Source: an uncultured Gammaproteobacteria bacterium
Lineage (GTDB): Bacteria > Pseudomonadota > Gammaproteobacteria > UBA9214
Assembly (NCBI GenBank): GCA_905480305.1
Contig: CAJQPV010000218.1
Span: forward strand, 1-15,857
Reading direction: 5' to 3'
DNA length: 15,857 nt
Under the pieces are notes generated by a model. It saw only the letters and a program-made list of their open reading frames with translations, made no database searches and was not told the DNA's origin. This document shows positions 5,871 through 14,609 of this stretch, one piece after another. Every line of letters starts with the position of its first letter. Within the stretch, counting starts at the first letter, position 1. The translations under genes and the position numbers were made by a program.

Positions 5871-7244
5871 TTAGAAAAAGGTAACGCCGACCTGAAACAA
5901 ACGCTCAACTTCCTGGATAGATTTTTTGTCGGACAAAAACAGAATCACATGGTCATCGGTATTAATCAGCGTATCGTGATGCGCAATAATGACCTCTTCA
6001 CCACGGACAATTGCACCGATCGTTGTCCCCCGAGGCAACTTGATCTCATCGATCGCACGCCCTACCACACGTGAGCTGCTGCGATCTCCGTGCGCCACCG
6101 CTTCAATTGCTTCGGCGGCACCGCGCCGCAGGGAATGCACCATCACGACATCGCCACGACGCACATGCGTAAGCAGACTGCCAATAGTTGCCTGCTGCGG
6201 CGATATCGCAACATCAATGCTGCCACTCTGCACCAGGTTGACATAGGACGCACGATTTATCAGTGACATCACCTTGCGCGCACCGAGGCGTTTCGCCAGC
6301 ATGGCGGACAGGATATTCGCCTCCTCATCGTTGGTGAGCGCACAGAAAACATCAGTGTTTTCGATATTCTCCTCAAGCAGCAACTCTTCATCGGCCGCAT
6401 CACCCAGCAGCACAATGGATTTGCCAAGCTTCTCCGAAAGCGACCGGGCACGATCTTCATTACGCTCGATAATCTTCACCTGACTGCGGCCCTCGATTGC
6501 CGAAGCAAGGCGCAGGCCGATATTGCCGCCACCGGCCAGTATCACCCGCTTGACCGGTTTGTCCTTGTTGCGTAACTCACCCATCACCGCACGAATATGC
6601 TTACGGGCAGCAATAAAAAATACCTCATCATCTGCCTCGATAATGGTATCGCCTTCCGGGGTAATCTGTTGCCCCTCGCGAAAAATTGACGCCACCCGCG
6701 CATCAATACCTGGCATATGTTGCTTCAGTTCACGCAGCTCGTGCCCGACCAGCGGACCGCCGTAATAGGCGCGCACTGCGACCAGCTGCACCCTGCCCTC
6801 GGCAAAATCGAGTACCTGCAAGGCTCCGGGGTTCTCAATCAACCGTTGTATGTAGTCTGTTACCAGCTGCTCCGGACTGATCAGGACGTCAATCGGCAGG
6901 GCTTCCTGTGCAAACAGTCGCTGGTGCCTCAGGTATTCAATAGAGCGAACCCGGGCGATTTTTGTAGGGGTATGAAACAGCGTATAGGCCACCTGGCAGG
7001 CGACCATGTTGGTTTCATCACTGTTTGTCACCGCAATAATCATGTCGGCATCATCAGCACCGGCCTGAGCCAGTATGTCCGGGTGCGAGGCGCAACCGAT
7101 AACGGTACGAATATCCAGACGATCCTGCAAGTCATGCAATACCGCAGCATCAAGATCAATAACAGTAATATCGTTGGCTTCGCTGGCAAGATTGGCAGTA
7201 ACCGAAGTGCCCACCTGACCGGCTCCGAGAATGATTATTTTCAT
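5871..7244 (-). CDS. trkA: Trk potassium uptake regulatory subunit TrkA
   Basis: TrkA is the peripheral cytoplasmic subunit that gates TrkH in response to bound nucleotides. The 457-residue length agrees with E. coli TrkA (458). It has two tandem RCK units. The first begins at the N-terminus with the Rossmann motif GAGQVG at 7–12 and D30 in TVIDLD. The second begins near 233 with GGGNIG at 238–243. Each is followed by a TrkA-C domain, near 145–220 and 375–455. The ATG at 7244 gives the exact family start [12 protein letters not shown]; a modest AGGT site lies 7 bases upstream. ntrX ends 52 bases upstream and trkH starts 54 bases downstream, so a shared transcript is likely. The joint location with ntrYX suggests, but does not prove, that potassium uptake responds to that system. 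Confidence 0.97.
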   Translation of the reverse strand: MKIIILGAGQVGTSVTANLASEANDITVIDLDAAVLHDLQDRLDIRTVIGCASHPDILAQAGADDADMIIAVTNSDETNMVACQVAYTLFHTPTKIARVRSIEYLRHQRLFAQEALPIDVLISPEQLVTDYIQRLIENPGALQVLDFAEGRVQLVAVRAYYGGPLVGHELRELKQHMPGIDARVASIFREGQQITPEGDTIIEADDEVFFIAARKHIRAVMGELRNKDKPVKRVILAGGGNIGLRLASAIEGRSQVKIIERNEDRARSLSEKLGKSIVLLGDAADEELLLEENIENTDVFCALTNDEEANILSAMLAKRLGARKVMSLINRASYVNLVQSGSIDVAISPQQATIGSLLTHVRRGDVVMVHSLRRGAAEAIEAVAHGDRSSSRVVGRAIDEIKLPRGTTIGAIVRGEEVIIAHHDTLINTDDHVILFLSDKKSIQEVERLFQVGVTFF

Positions 7245-7296
7245 TTAACGACCTGGCTGAAAACGTCCCGCGTCTGACCGCTGTTATGCAGCATGA

Positions 7297-8664
7297 CTAC
7301 TCGACACCTTTCTTGTTTTCTATGCCCAGCGCCCGCAGCTTCCTGTAAAGATGTGTGCGCTCCATACCGACCCGCTTGGCAAGCTTGCCAACACTACCAC
7401 CCACCTCTTCAAGCTGATGTAACAGATAATTCTTCTCAAACAGCTCACGCGCCTCGCGCAGCGGCAGGTCATAGGGCATTGGCGTTGCCTGGGGTGCGCT
7501 GGCGGCCGGCTGTGATGTTATAGCCTGCTCAATCTCGGCGGCTTCAATTTCCTCACCGGTCCCCAGTATCAGCAAGCGCTGCACCAGGTTTCGCAGTTCA
7601 CGAATATTGCCGGGCCAGTCATGGTTGCGCAGCTTGTTTTGTGCGGCCACCGAGAAATGCCGGTAAGAAAGGTGCTCGTGTGTAACAAGGTAATCGATAT
7701 AAAAATTCAGCAGCTCATATACATCATCCGCATGCTCGCGCAACGCAGGAATCTGCAGGGGAACCACATTCAGATGGTAAAACAAATCATCCCTGAAACG
7801 TCCGGCAGCAACCTCTTCGTCAAGGTTACGCTGTGTGGTAGCGATAATGCGCAGGTCGACGTCAACATCCTCGCTGCCGCCAAGCCGGGTAAACGAATGT
7901 GTCTGGAAAACGCTGAGCAGACGGGTCTGTGTCTGCATGTCCATGTCGGCAATATCGCCGATACACAGTGTGCCCCCGTTGGCCTGCTCCAGACGGCCAT
8001 AATGCACCGTCTCGCCATCTTCCTGACCGAACAGCTCGGCTGCCGAGTTATCCCCTGACATCGAACCAACAGCTATCTCGACAAAAGGACCGTCGCGCCG
8101 GGCACTCTGTTCATGTATGTAACGTGCAAAAGTACCTTTGCCAGCGCCGGCTTCACCGGTAATAAGTACCCAGCTGTTGTGCTGCGCAATCTTGCGAGCC
8201 TGCTCGCGCATGCCCGACATCACAGCTGACTTGCCCACCGGCTCAATGACAGGCTGTGCACGTTCGCGCAAATCGACATTTTCACGCTGCAGACGGTCAC
8301 TATCAAATGCGCGTTCAATCGTCAGCAACAGCTTGGCAAGTGAAATAGGCTTTTCAATAAAATCGTAGGCTCCCAACCGGGTCGCCTCAACAGCTGTTTC
8401 AACAGTTCCATGGCCGGACATCATAACAACCGGGCAGGGCAGATCACCGCTTTCAGACCATTCCCGCAGCAGCGTAATTCCGTCGACATCATCCATCCAG
8501 ATATCCAGCAGAATCAGATCCGGGCGGCGTGTGCGGCGCGCCTTGCGCGCGGCCTCGCCACCCTCTGCAATGGCAACTGAATAACCTTCATCCTCAAGAA
8601 TGTCCTTTACAAGACTGCGGATATCAGGCTCGTCATCAACCACCAGAATGTGTTGTGCTGTCAT
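7297..8664 (-). CDS. ntrX: NtrX-type response regulator with degenerate AAA+ domain
   Basis: The 455-residue protein has the three-domain layout of NtrC-family regulators. The receiver covers about 1–120, with acidic pair D10/D11, phospho-acceptor D54 in LLDIWM, S83 and K105. The AAA+ domain is at about 140–375, and a Fis-type helix-turn-helix at about 405–450 contains GSVGKLAKRVGMERTHLYRKL. Walker A is GEAGAGKG at 170–177. The GAFTGA loop that contacts sigma54 is absent: after ELFGQEDG the text is ETVHYG. The Walker B acidic pair, usually DE, reads GD at 236–237 (TLCIGDIADM). It is therefore unlikely to activate sigma54 in the classical way and may act as a DNA-binding regulator. ntrY lies immediately upstream with a 91-base gap. 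The start at 8664 overlaps the stop of a possible 26-codon ORF, and only a weak AGG ribosome-binding site is visible. Confidence 0.93.
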   Translation of the reverse strand: MTAQHILVVDDEPDIRSLVKDILEDEGYSVAIAEGGEAARKARRTRRPDLILLDIWMDDVDGITLLREWSESGDLPCPVVMMSGHGTVETAVEATRLGAYDFIEKPISLAKLLLTIERAFDSDRLQRENVDLRERAQPVIEPVGKSAVMSGMREQARKIAQHNSWVLITGEAGAGKGTFARYIHEQSARRDGPFVEIAVGSMSGDNSAAELFGQEDGETVHYGRLEQANGGTLCIGDIADMDMQTQTRLLSVFQTHSFTRLGGSEDVDVDLRIIATTQRNLDEEVAAGRFRDDLFYHLNVVPLQIPALREHADDVYELLNFYIDYLVTHEHLSYRHFSVAAQNKLRNHDWPGNIRELRNLVQRLLILGTGEEIEAAEIEQAITSQPAASAPQATPMPYDLPLREARELFEKNYLLHQLEEVGGSVGKLAKRVGMERTHLYRKLRALGIENKKGVE

Positions 8665-8741
8665 GCTGCCTGTACCGTCATAGCCGGTGCCTGATTCATA
8701 CCCTGATTCATATAAGATCCATCGCCTGCGGTTGCAGACAT
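8661..8741 (-). CDS. Possible 26-codon ORF overlapping the ntrX start (ATGA)
   Basis: An open frame from ATG at 8741 ends in TGA that overlaps the ntrX ATG as ATGA, the classical arrangement for translational coupling. It contains four ATG codons (8741, 8711, 8699 and 8678). Because of a tandem DNA repeat it encodes MNQG followed by MNQA. No strong ribosome-binding site precedes any of the ATGs; GGAT ahead of 8711 is the best. It could be a coupling leader peptide, or an open frame by chance in an untranslated leader. The frame and overlap are seen; translation is speculation. Confidence 0.3.
   Translation of the reverse strand: MSATAGDGSYMNQGMNQAPAMTVQAA
8690..8712. repeat. Tandem 11-bp direct repeat in the ntrX leader
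   Basis: CCTGATTCATA occurs at 8690–8700 and again at 8702–8712, giving a period of 12 bases. It lies 26–48 bases ahead of the ntrX start. It may be a slippage duplication or a pair of direct-repeat binding sites on one face of the helix. Confidence 0.6.
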
Positions 8742-8755
8742 AACATCAAAAAATA

Positions 8756-10987
8756 TTATAACCCAGCATCATGTGCAGATGTCTGTTGATGCAATTCCGG
8801 TTCAGACTCTGAAATCGCTGTCGCCAGCATCAACCGAATCCTGATCTGCGCACCACCGGCCTCATTGTTATCGGCAATGATTGTGCCGCCATGTTCTTCA
8901 ACAATCTTCTTGACGATAGCCATACCCAGACCACTGCCTTTCAGCTTGGTAGAAACATATGGCTCAAAAACATTTTCCAGTATGCCCTGCTCAATACCGG
9001 GACCGTTATCATCAACACGCAACTCAACCTGTTGCGGCCCCTCTGCCGTAACCAGCCGGGTTGCAACTGTGACACAGGAATCCGGCTTCTGCCTGACAGC
9101 TTCCAGCGCATTTTTCAGCAGATTATGCAGCAATTGCCGCAACCGGACGTTATCGCCTTCAATATTCATGGCAGCGGCTGTCAGGTCTTCCCGGATGGTG
9201 GTGTTCAGCTCAGCGCTGCGGTACAGATCCAGCACTTCCCTGACCAGTTGATTGAGATCCATCAACTTCAGATTGATGTGTGGAACACGTGCATATTCAC
9301 TAAATGCGTTAACCATCTGCTTCATGGCATCCACCTGGTTAACAATGGTTCGTGTCGCCCGGTCAAGCACCTCGGCATCATCCGCATCCATACTTTGCAG
9401 ATAGCGGCGACGCAAACGTTCAGCAGACAGCTGGATCGGGGTTAACGGATTCTTTATTTCATGCGCCAGTCGGCGCGCCACCTCGCCCCAGGCCGCATCA
9501 CGTTGCGCCTGAATCAACGTCGTCACATCATCAAAAACAAGCACCATACCGCCGCCACGCTTGCCGGTCGCTTCCAGCACTGTACCACGGCACATCAGTA
9601 CCTGGCGTCCATGCTTGCCGAACAACGAGGCCTGTTCCTGCCACGATGCATCCCCCAGTTCGCGGTGCCTCATAACCACATCCACAAAGGGTTTCAGAAA
9701 AATATGATCGGCAGCCAGTTCCGTCAGTTCCCGACCGAGATAACGCTTAACATCAATATCGAGATTTTGCTGCGCGCTGCGGTTAACAGCCCGAAGCACC
9801 GTATCGGCACCCATACTGATAACGCCTGAAGACAGGTTCGCCAGCACCGCCTCGAGATAGGCGCGCTGGCCTTCTATCTGCTGCCGCCCGCGAACCGCCT
9901 CTTCCCGTGACTTCGCCAGACGGCGGGTCATGTCATTAAATGAGCGCGCCAGAAACCCCAACTCGTCGTCACTGGCTATCGCCAGCCGCTTGCTGTAATC
10001 ACCTTCTGCAACGGCATGCGTAGCCTCAGCCATATCACGCACCGGCGCAACCAGGCGCCGTGCCGAATGAAAGGCAGCCCAGATGGCGGCCAGCAAACTC
10101 AATACCAGTACGATCGACAGGGTCAGTGTGTAGCTGAATTTCAGCGGCGTACGCAGATAGCTCAGCTCGTTATAACGCGTATAGGCCGACTGCACGCCCT
10201 CGGCAAGCTCACTGAAACGTTCCGAGACCTCGTAGAGCGCCTGTAAGGTATAAACCTCGTTGTCTGAACGGGATGACAGCACCGGCACCAGTGCGCGCAC
10301 ATACAAACCGCTTTCACCAACCGGATCAAGGCCGATGTAATGCTGCCGGTTACGCATTAGCACCAGCATCTCGCTGGGCGGCTGATTGGGAATAATCTCT
10401 GTCAGGTCAGACAGGCTTGAAGCAACAATACGACCATCACCACCGATCAGGGTAAGTTCAGCAGCACCACTGCGCACACGGCGATCATATAGTGTCAGAG
10501 GCAGTGTTGCGGCAGGCTCGCTGGAAAGCTCTTCCGCCAGGCGGATGGTCACATTGAGCACATCATGCAACTTCACATCCAGCGAAGCTCTGCTCAGGTC
10601 AAGCGCATCATCCAGCCCCTTTTCTATACGCACATCAAACCAGCTGTCGATGCCACGATGTAAAAACTGCAGGGAAAAGTAGTACACCACAGATACCGGT
10701 ACAACCGACAGCACCACGAACATTACAACCAGCCGACTGGTCATACGCGCGCCGGCAACATTCATCCGATATTGCCTGATCAGCTTGAAAATATTGGCCG
10801 CCACCAATGCACCAAGCAACACCAGGCTGGCTGCATTGATAATAAGCAACACCGAGTACATCTCCCCAAAGTGCTCGGAGTTATCGGTTGCGTCGCTGAG
10901 AAAGTAAAGAGATACCAGCAGCAGTATAAACAGCACCAGCATCGGCAAAACGCCGAAGCTGCTGCGTTTTAGCGAACCAGCAGCCAT
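8756..10987 (-). CDS. ntrY: NtrY-type membrane sensor histidine kinase
   Basis: This is the sensor partner of NtrX, an inner membrane histidine kinase of 743 residues from the ATG used here. Hydrophobic segments at about 12–30, 45–67 and 85–105 form the N-terminal membrane part. A long extracytoplasmic region to about 284 is closed by a further membrane segment at about 285–307. A HAMP domain follows (about 308–360, with PVRDMAEATHAVAEGDYSKR), then a PAS domain (about 375–490). The kinase core has RRLAHEIKNPLTPIQLSAERL with phospho-acceptor H509. The ATPase motifs are HNLLKNALEAV, DDNGPGI, and GSGLGMAIVKKIVEEHGG. The frame is open to a GTG at 10996. I prefer ATG at 10987, although neither has a strong ribosome-binding site. 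It overlaps the end of the DUF4390 gene by 19 bases. ntrX follows after 91 bases. Confidence 0.95.
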   Translation of the reverse strand: MAAGSLKRSSFGVLPMLVLFILLLVSLYFLSDATDNSEHFGEMYSVLLIINAASLVLLGALVAANIFKLIRQYRMNVAGARMTSRLVVMFVVLSVVPVSVVYYFSLQFLHRGIDSWFDVRIEKGLDDALDLSRASLDVKLHDVLNVTIRLAEELSSEPAATLPLTLYDRRVRSGAAELTLIGGDGRIVASSLSDLTEIIPNQPPSEMLVLMRNRQHYIGLDPVGESGLYVRALVPVLSSRSDNEVYTLQALYEVSERFSELAEGVQSAYTRYNELSYLRTPLKFSYTLTLSIVLVLSLLAAIWAAFHSARRLVAPVRDMAEATHAVAEGDYSKRLAIASDDELGFLARSFNDMTRRLAKSREEAVRGRQQIEGQRAYLEAVLANLSSGVISMGADTVLRAVNRSAQQNLDIDVKRYLGRELTELAADHIFLKPFVDVVMRHRELGDASWQEQASLFGKHGRQVLMCRGTVLEATGKRGGGMVLVFDDVTTLIQAQRDAAWGEVARRLAHEIKNPLTPIQLSAERLRRRYLQSMDADDAEVLDRATRTIVNQVDAMKQMVNAFSEYARVPHINLKLMDLNQLVREVLDLYRSAELNTTIREDLTAAAMNIEGDNVRLRQLLHNLLKNALEAVRQKPDSCVTVATRLVTAEGPQQVELRVDDNGPGIEQGILENVFEPYVSTKLKGSGLGMAIVKKIVEEHGGTIIADNNEAGGAQIRIRLMLATAISESEPELHQQTSAHDAGL

Positions 10988-11586
10988 GAATACCACTTGC
11001 TTGTCATGTCCCAGGCAGACGACACGTAGGCAATCAGGCGCACCGGGGTCGGCAGCGATTCAATATCCAGGCTGCCGCGCAGACGAATCTGGTAATTCAG
11101 TTTGGAATCAAGCGTTTCACCGGACAATAACAGGCTTTGAAGATTACCAACTGCCCGCAAAGCATCATCCAGTCGCCGGTAATTCCCCTGGCTGCCTGCA
11201 GACACATCCTTTACCTGGTAGCTCTCGCTGAGTGCGTGATACTGGAGCTGTCTATAACGCACCAGCTCAATTTCGACACTGTCCCATAACCAGGTATTCT
11301 TCTTAACCACCTGCACCTGGAATTCAAACGTCAGCGGTACCCCGTTTTTGACGGCTTCTTCAGCGCCTGAACTCAAGAATATCTCGAACTGCGCCCCCAG
11401 GTAATCACCTTCCTCGGTACGCCAGGTATGTGCGTCTTCAAGCTGAAAAATCCCGGGGTCTGCAGCAGACACCGGTAGCGGGATGCAGCAGGCAAGCACC
11501 AGCAACAACAGCACCGCCCGGCATCGAATAGAGCCGGTAAAGGTAACAACGGGCAGTTGCCCGATCAGGCGGTCCTGGTTATACAT
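10969..11586 (-). CDS. DUF4390 domain protein, exported
   Basis: The 205-residue protein matches DUF4390, a family of unknown function almost always encoded between rsmB and ntrY in proteobacteria. It starts with a long n-region, then a hydrophobic stretch VLLLLVLACCIPLPVSA and a probable signal peptidase site after residue 41 (VSA, then ADPG). The mature part is rich in beta-type alternation, with ARTW-like HTWRTEEGDYLGAQFEIFLSSGAEEAVKNG, TFEFQVQVVKKNTWLWD and a terminal AYVSSAWDMTSKWYSWLLVR. It is probably periplasmic. The gene overlaps rsmB by 22 bases upstream and ntrY by 19 bases downstream, so the three are translationally linked. The overlap with a sensor kinase invites the idea that it modulates NtrY; that is inference only. 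I do not know its function. Confidence 0.85.
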   Translation of the reverse strand: MYNQDRLIGQLPVVTFTGSIRCRAVLLLLVLACCIPLPVSAADPGIFQLEDAHTWRTEEGDYLGAQFEIFLSSGAEEAVKNGVPLTFEFQVQVVKKNTWLWDSVEIELVRYRQLQYHALSESYQVKDVSAGSQGNYRRLDDALRAVGNLQSLLLSGETLDSKLNYQIRLRGSLDIESLPTPVRLIAYVSSAWDMTSKWYSWLLVR

Positions 11587-12872
11587 GCAAAGTAAAATCC
11601 GTCCATTTCATTCTCACCGGGTAAAATCTGCCTGCCATGCAGGCATTCATGTCCCCAGCCTGCTGCTATCGGCAACTCAGCTGCATCCTTCTGCGCTTCC
11701 AGAAAACGTCCTATCTGGTCACTGTTCTCGTCTGCCAATACCGAACAGGTACAGTACAAAAGCATACCGCCAGACGACAACAAGGGCCACATCGCCTGCA
11801 GCAGTTGCATCTGCAACCTCACCAGCCCGGCAATATCTTCCGCACGGCGCAGCAACTTGATATCCGGGTGTCGCCGTATCACACCGGTCGCGGAGCAGGG
11901 GACATCCAGCAATATACGGTCATAGCTCTGACCATCCCACCAGTCAGCGGTTGCTGCGGCGTCGCCCTGCACCAGATTGGCGCTCAGTGACAAGCGCGAC
12001 AAATTTTCGCTGATACGCAGCAGCCGACGCGCCTCGACATCAACGGCAGTAAGCTCTGCCAGTGCCGGTTCTGACTCCAGTATATGCGCAGTCTTGCCGC
12101 CAGGTGCGGCGCAGGCATCCAGCACCCGTTGTCCCGGTTGCAGGTCGAGCAAACCGGCCGCCAGCTGCGCTGCGCCGTCCTGCACCGATATATAACCATC
12201 GGCGAATCCGGGCAGAATATCTACCGGCACCGGCCGGTCCAGCCTGATACCGGTGTCAACATGTGCCAGTGGTCGCGCCTCAAGTGACAGCTCTGTCAAC
12301 TTTTCCAGGTATTCAGCGCGCGTCATGCATTGCCTGTTGATACGCAGGCTAAAGGGTGGCCGCGCATTATTGGCAGTCAATACAGTTTCCCAGTCATCCG
12401 GCCAATCGGATTGCAGCCGCTCAATTAACCAGGCGGGATGCGCAAAACGGGCCACCGGCTCGACAGCAACAGCCTCCTGGCATTGTGCCGACTGACGCTG
12501 GTAATTACGTAACACAGCGTTCACCAGTCCGCTTGCCCATTGCTTGTTCAGTGCATGGGTTGCCTGCACTGTTTCATTTACAGCTACCCGCTGCGGCATT
12601 GCCAGCTGGTCCAGCTGGTACAGTCCCAGCAACAAAACACAGCGCACGTCTGCATCACGTTGCTTCAGTGGTTTTTTCAGAAGTCGCTGCAACATTGCAT
12701 CCAGCCGGTAATACCAGCGCAACGTCCCGTACGACAACTCCTGCACCAGCGCACGCTGACGTGCATCTGTTATTGCCTGTACCGCTGCAGGTAATGCCTC
12801 TGACAAGGATCGCCCGTCGCTTGTCACTTGCGACAGCACCAGGGCTGCACAGGCACGCGCATCGATCGTCAT
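11565..12872 (-). CDS. rsmB: 16S rRNA (cytosine(967)-C(5))-methyltransferase RsmB
   Basis: RsmB (Sun, Fmu) methylates C967 of 16S rRNA with S-adenosylmethionine. The 435-residue length is standard. An N-terminal NusB-like RNA-binding domain covers about 1–140, with ELSYGTLRWYYRLD and LLLGLYQLDQLAMPQRVAVNETV. The methyltransferase part has motif I DACAAPGGKT at 252–261, DVPCSATG with C326, and YCTCSV with C376, the catalytic nucleophile. These match C325 and C375 of the E. coli enzyme. It begins 18 bases after fmt and its last 22 bases overlap the DUF4390 gene. The ATG at 12872 gives the usual start. It is the bridge between the translation genes and the sensor-kinase genes. Confidence 0.97.
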   Translation of the reverse strand: MTIDARACAALVLSQVTSDGRSLSEALPAAVQAITDARQRALVQELSYGTLRWYYRLDAMLQRLLKKPLKQRDADVRCVLLLGLYQLDQLAMPQRVAVNETVQATHALNKQWASGLVNAVLRNYQRQSAQCQEAVAVEPVARFAHPAWLIERLQSDWPDDWETVLTANNARPPFSLRINRQCMTRAEYLEKLTELSLEARPLAHVDTGIRLDRPVPVDILPGFADGYISVQDGAAQLAAGLLDLQPGQRVLDACAAPGGKTAHILESEPALAELTAVDVEARRLLRISENLSRLSLSANLVQGDAAATADWWDGQSYDRILLDVPCSATGVIRRHPDIKLLRRAEDIAGLVRLQMQLLQAMWPLLSSGGMLLYCTCSVLADENSDQIGRFLEAQKDAAELPIAAGWGHECLHGRQILPGENEMDGFYFACITRTA

Positions 12873-12890
12873 CTCAGTCCCTCAGTGAAG

Positions 12891-13826
12891 CTACGACGCA
12901 TCATCGAGACGCATACCGGCAATTGCATGTGCATTGACAAACTCGCCGGCGCTGACAGCACGTCCACCCGGCAGTTGCAGCTTGAGTATCTGCAAGCAAT
13001 CCTTGCCGCAAGCAACCTCGATACCTTCCTTGTCAGCTACCAGCACCGTACCTGGCAGCGCATCTGCAGCACATGCAATCACCCGCGCATCCCATATCCG
13101 CAGCTGTCGACCACCATAGCGCGTCTCGGCAACCGGCCATGCATTAAACGCCCGGATACGACGCATGATTTCATCTGCCGCCATGGTCCAGTCAATCCGC
13201 GCTTCGGCCTTTTCCAGTTTGCTGGCATAGCAGGCAAGCGCATCATCCTGCGGCACGGCTGCAAGCTCACCGCGCTCAATAGCTGCGAGGTTATCTGACA
13301 ACAATTGCGCACCCTGTTGCGCCAGCCTGTCATGCAGCCGGCTACCGCTATCATCTGCCTCAATCGGACAGCGCGCGCTGGCAAGTACCGGCCCGGTATC
13401 AAGTCCGGCATCCATCTGCATCAGGCAGACACCGGTCTCATGGTCGCCGGCCAGGATCGCACGCTGAATCGGTGCCGCACCACGCCAGCGCGGCAGTAAC
13501 GAGGCGTGCACATTGAGACACCCCAGGCGCGGCAGCGCCAGCACCGCGGCAGGCAAGATCAGGCCATAGGCTATAACCACCATTAAATCCGGCTGCAATA
13601 CAGCAAGCGCCTGTTGAGCCTCAGCGGATTTTAATGAGACAGGCTGATAAACAGCCAGGTCATTCTGCAGTGCAAGCTGCTTTACCGGGCTGGCACTGGT
13701 CTTGCGCCCGCGACCGGATGGCCGGTCAGGCTGGGTGTATACCGCGACAACATCATGGGGACTGTCCAGCAACGCCTGTAACGCGGGCACAGAGAAATCC
13801 GGGGTCCCGGCAAATACTATATTCAT
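12891..13826 (-). CDS. fmt: Methionyl-tRNA formyltransferase
   Basis: Fmt formylates initiator Met-tRNA using 10-formyltetrahydrofolate, which is needed for efficient bacterial initiation. The 311-residue protein has the N-terminal formyltransferase domain with [12 protein letters not shown], the tRNA-contacting loop RPSGRGRK near 35–42, and the catalytic signature [22 protein letters not shown]105, H107 and D143 correspond to the catalytic N106, H108 and D144 of the E. coli enzyme. The C-terminal OB-like domain follows from about 205. The gene starts 39 bases after def, with which it is very commonly paired, and ends 18 bases before rsmB. The ribosome-binding site is weak; AGGGA is too far upstream (about 15 bases). 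Confidence 0.97.
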   Translation of the reverse strand: MNIVFAGTPDFSVPALQALLDSPHDVVAVYTQPDRPSGRGRKTSASPVKQLALQNDLAVYQPVSLKSAEAQQALAVLQPDLMVVIAYGLILPAAVLALPRLGCLNVHASLLPRWRGAAPIQRAILAGDHETGVCLMQMDAGLDTGPVLASARCPIEADDSGSRLHDRLAQQGAQLLSDNLAAIERGELAAVPQDDALACYASKLEKAEARIDWTMAADEIMRRIRAFNAWPVAETRYGGRQLRIWDARVIACAADALPGTVLVADKEGIEVACGKDCLQILKLQLPGGRAVSAGEFVNAHAIAGMRLDDAS

Positions 13827-13865
13827 ACGATTGGCAGTATCCCTAACGACTGGATACAGGAAGGG

Positions 13866-14405
13866 TCAAATAACCCGCATGTCTGGTGACGCCGCAGGCT
13901 CCGGAGTCGACTGGCGCTGCTCTTTTTCAAGTTTTTTCCGAATTCGAGTGCGCTTGAGCTGTGACAGGTAGTCAACAAAAAGCTTGCCATCGAGGTGATC
14001 AATTTCATGCTGAATACACACGGCCAGCAGCTCGTTTGCCTCCATTTCAAAGGCTTTTCCGTCTAAACCCAGTGCACGGATGCGCACCTGGTCGGCACGC
14101 TGTACGGTTTCATAGACGCCTGGGACAGAGAGACAACCCTCCTCCATTTCCTCGACACCGGCCAACTCGATGATTTCCGGGTTAATCAGGTATAAAGGCT
14201 GGTTCTTTTCTTCCGATATATCAATGACGATGACCCGTTTATATACATTGACCTGGGTAGCTGCCAATCCGATGCCTGGCGCTGCATACATGGTCTCAAG
14301 CATGTCATCCGCAAGTTTGCGGATGTTGTCGTCCACCGCTTCTACAGGTTGGGCAACGTTGCGCAGACGCGGGTCAGGGAAGTGCAGGATATTGAGGATA
14401 GCCAT
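13866..14405 (-). CDS. def: Peptide deformylase
   Basis: Def removes the N-formyl group from nascent proteins, using a bound metal ion. The 179-residue protein carries all three signature motifs: GIGLAATQV at 44–52, EGCLSVP at 89–95 with metal ligand C91, and QHEIDHLDG with H133, catalytic E134 and H137. The charged C-terminal tail beyond residue 150 is of usual length. The frame is open to an ATG at 14456, but similarity begins at [15 protein letters not shown], so I chose 14405. A convincing ribosome-binding site is lacking. It leads the minus-strand train. Its promoter must lie in the 204-base gap shared with the divergent tsaP gene. The pairing of def with fmt puts the two steps of the formyl cycle together. 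Confidence 0.97.
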   Translation of the reverse strand: MAILNILHFPDPRLRNVAQPVEAVDDNIRKLADDMLETMYAAPGIGLAATQVNVYKRVIVIDISEEKNQPLYLINPEIIELAGVEEMEEGCLSVPGVYETVQRADQVRIRALGLDGKAFEMEANELLAVCIQHEIDHLDGKLFVDYLSQLKRTRIRKKLEKEQRQSTPEPAASPDMRVI

Positions 14406-14609
14406 GTGATTGCCGTCACGATTCTGGAAATTTATATCCAATATACTGTACCACAAACGTCAATGTGGCGACGGCAGGAATCCATAAAAGGTTTTGTTCT
14501 GTGTGGATTTTCCGCTAGACTCGCGCATGAACCGGGGCAGCCGGAAGCAGCAACATCGCTACCGCTAATCTGACGGGCATCGATACATACTCGACGTAAA
14601 GGGACACCT
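14406..14609. promoter_or_regulatory. Divergent intergenic region between def and the LysM (tsaP) gene
   Basis: These 204 bases must carry promoters for both directions. For def, the minus strand has TTGACG followed by AT-rich sequence with TATAAA, but the spacing (21 bases) is not good. For tsaP, the plus strand has TTGTTC, a 16-base gap and TAGACT in the stretch 14492–14523, a weak match. I give neither with confidence. I see no coding sequence or strong hairpin here. Confidence 0.4.

Noticed and set aside
5538..6074. 178-codon plus-strand frame opposite trkH and trkA
   Set aside because: The product is dominated by Gln, Asn, His and Thr as expected for the complement of coding sequence, and it spans two real genes.
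6717..7277. 186-codon plus-strand frame opposite trkA
   Set aside because: It is antisense to a full-length TrkA with all motifs and has no family resemblance.
8891..9445. 184-codon plus-strand frame opposite the NtrY kinase core
   Set aside because: The opposite strand encodes the conserved H, N and G boxes; the antisense frame has no support.
12356..12937. 193-codon plus-strand frame opposite rsmB
   Set aside because: It is antisense to RsmB and into fmt, with low-complexity His, Ala and Thr composition.
14406..14456. 17-residue N-terminal extension of Def
   Set aside because: The deformylase family starts at the chosen ATG (14405) and the extra residues have no similarity.
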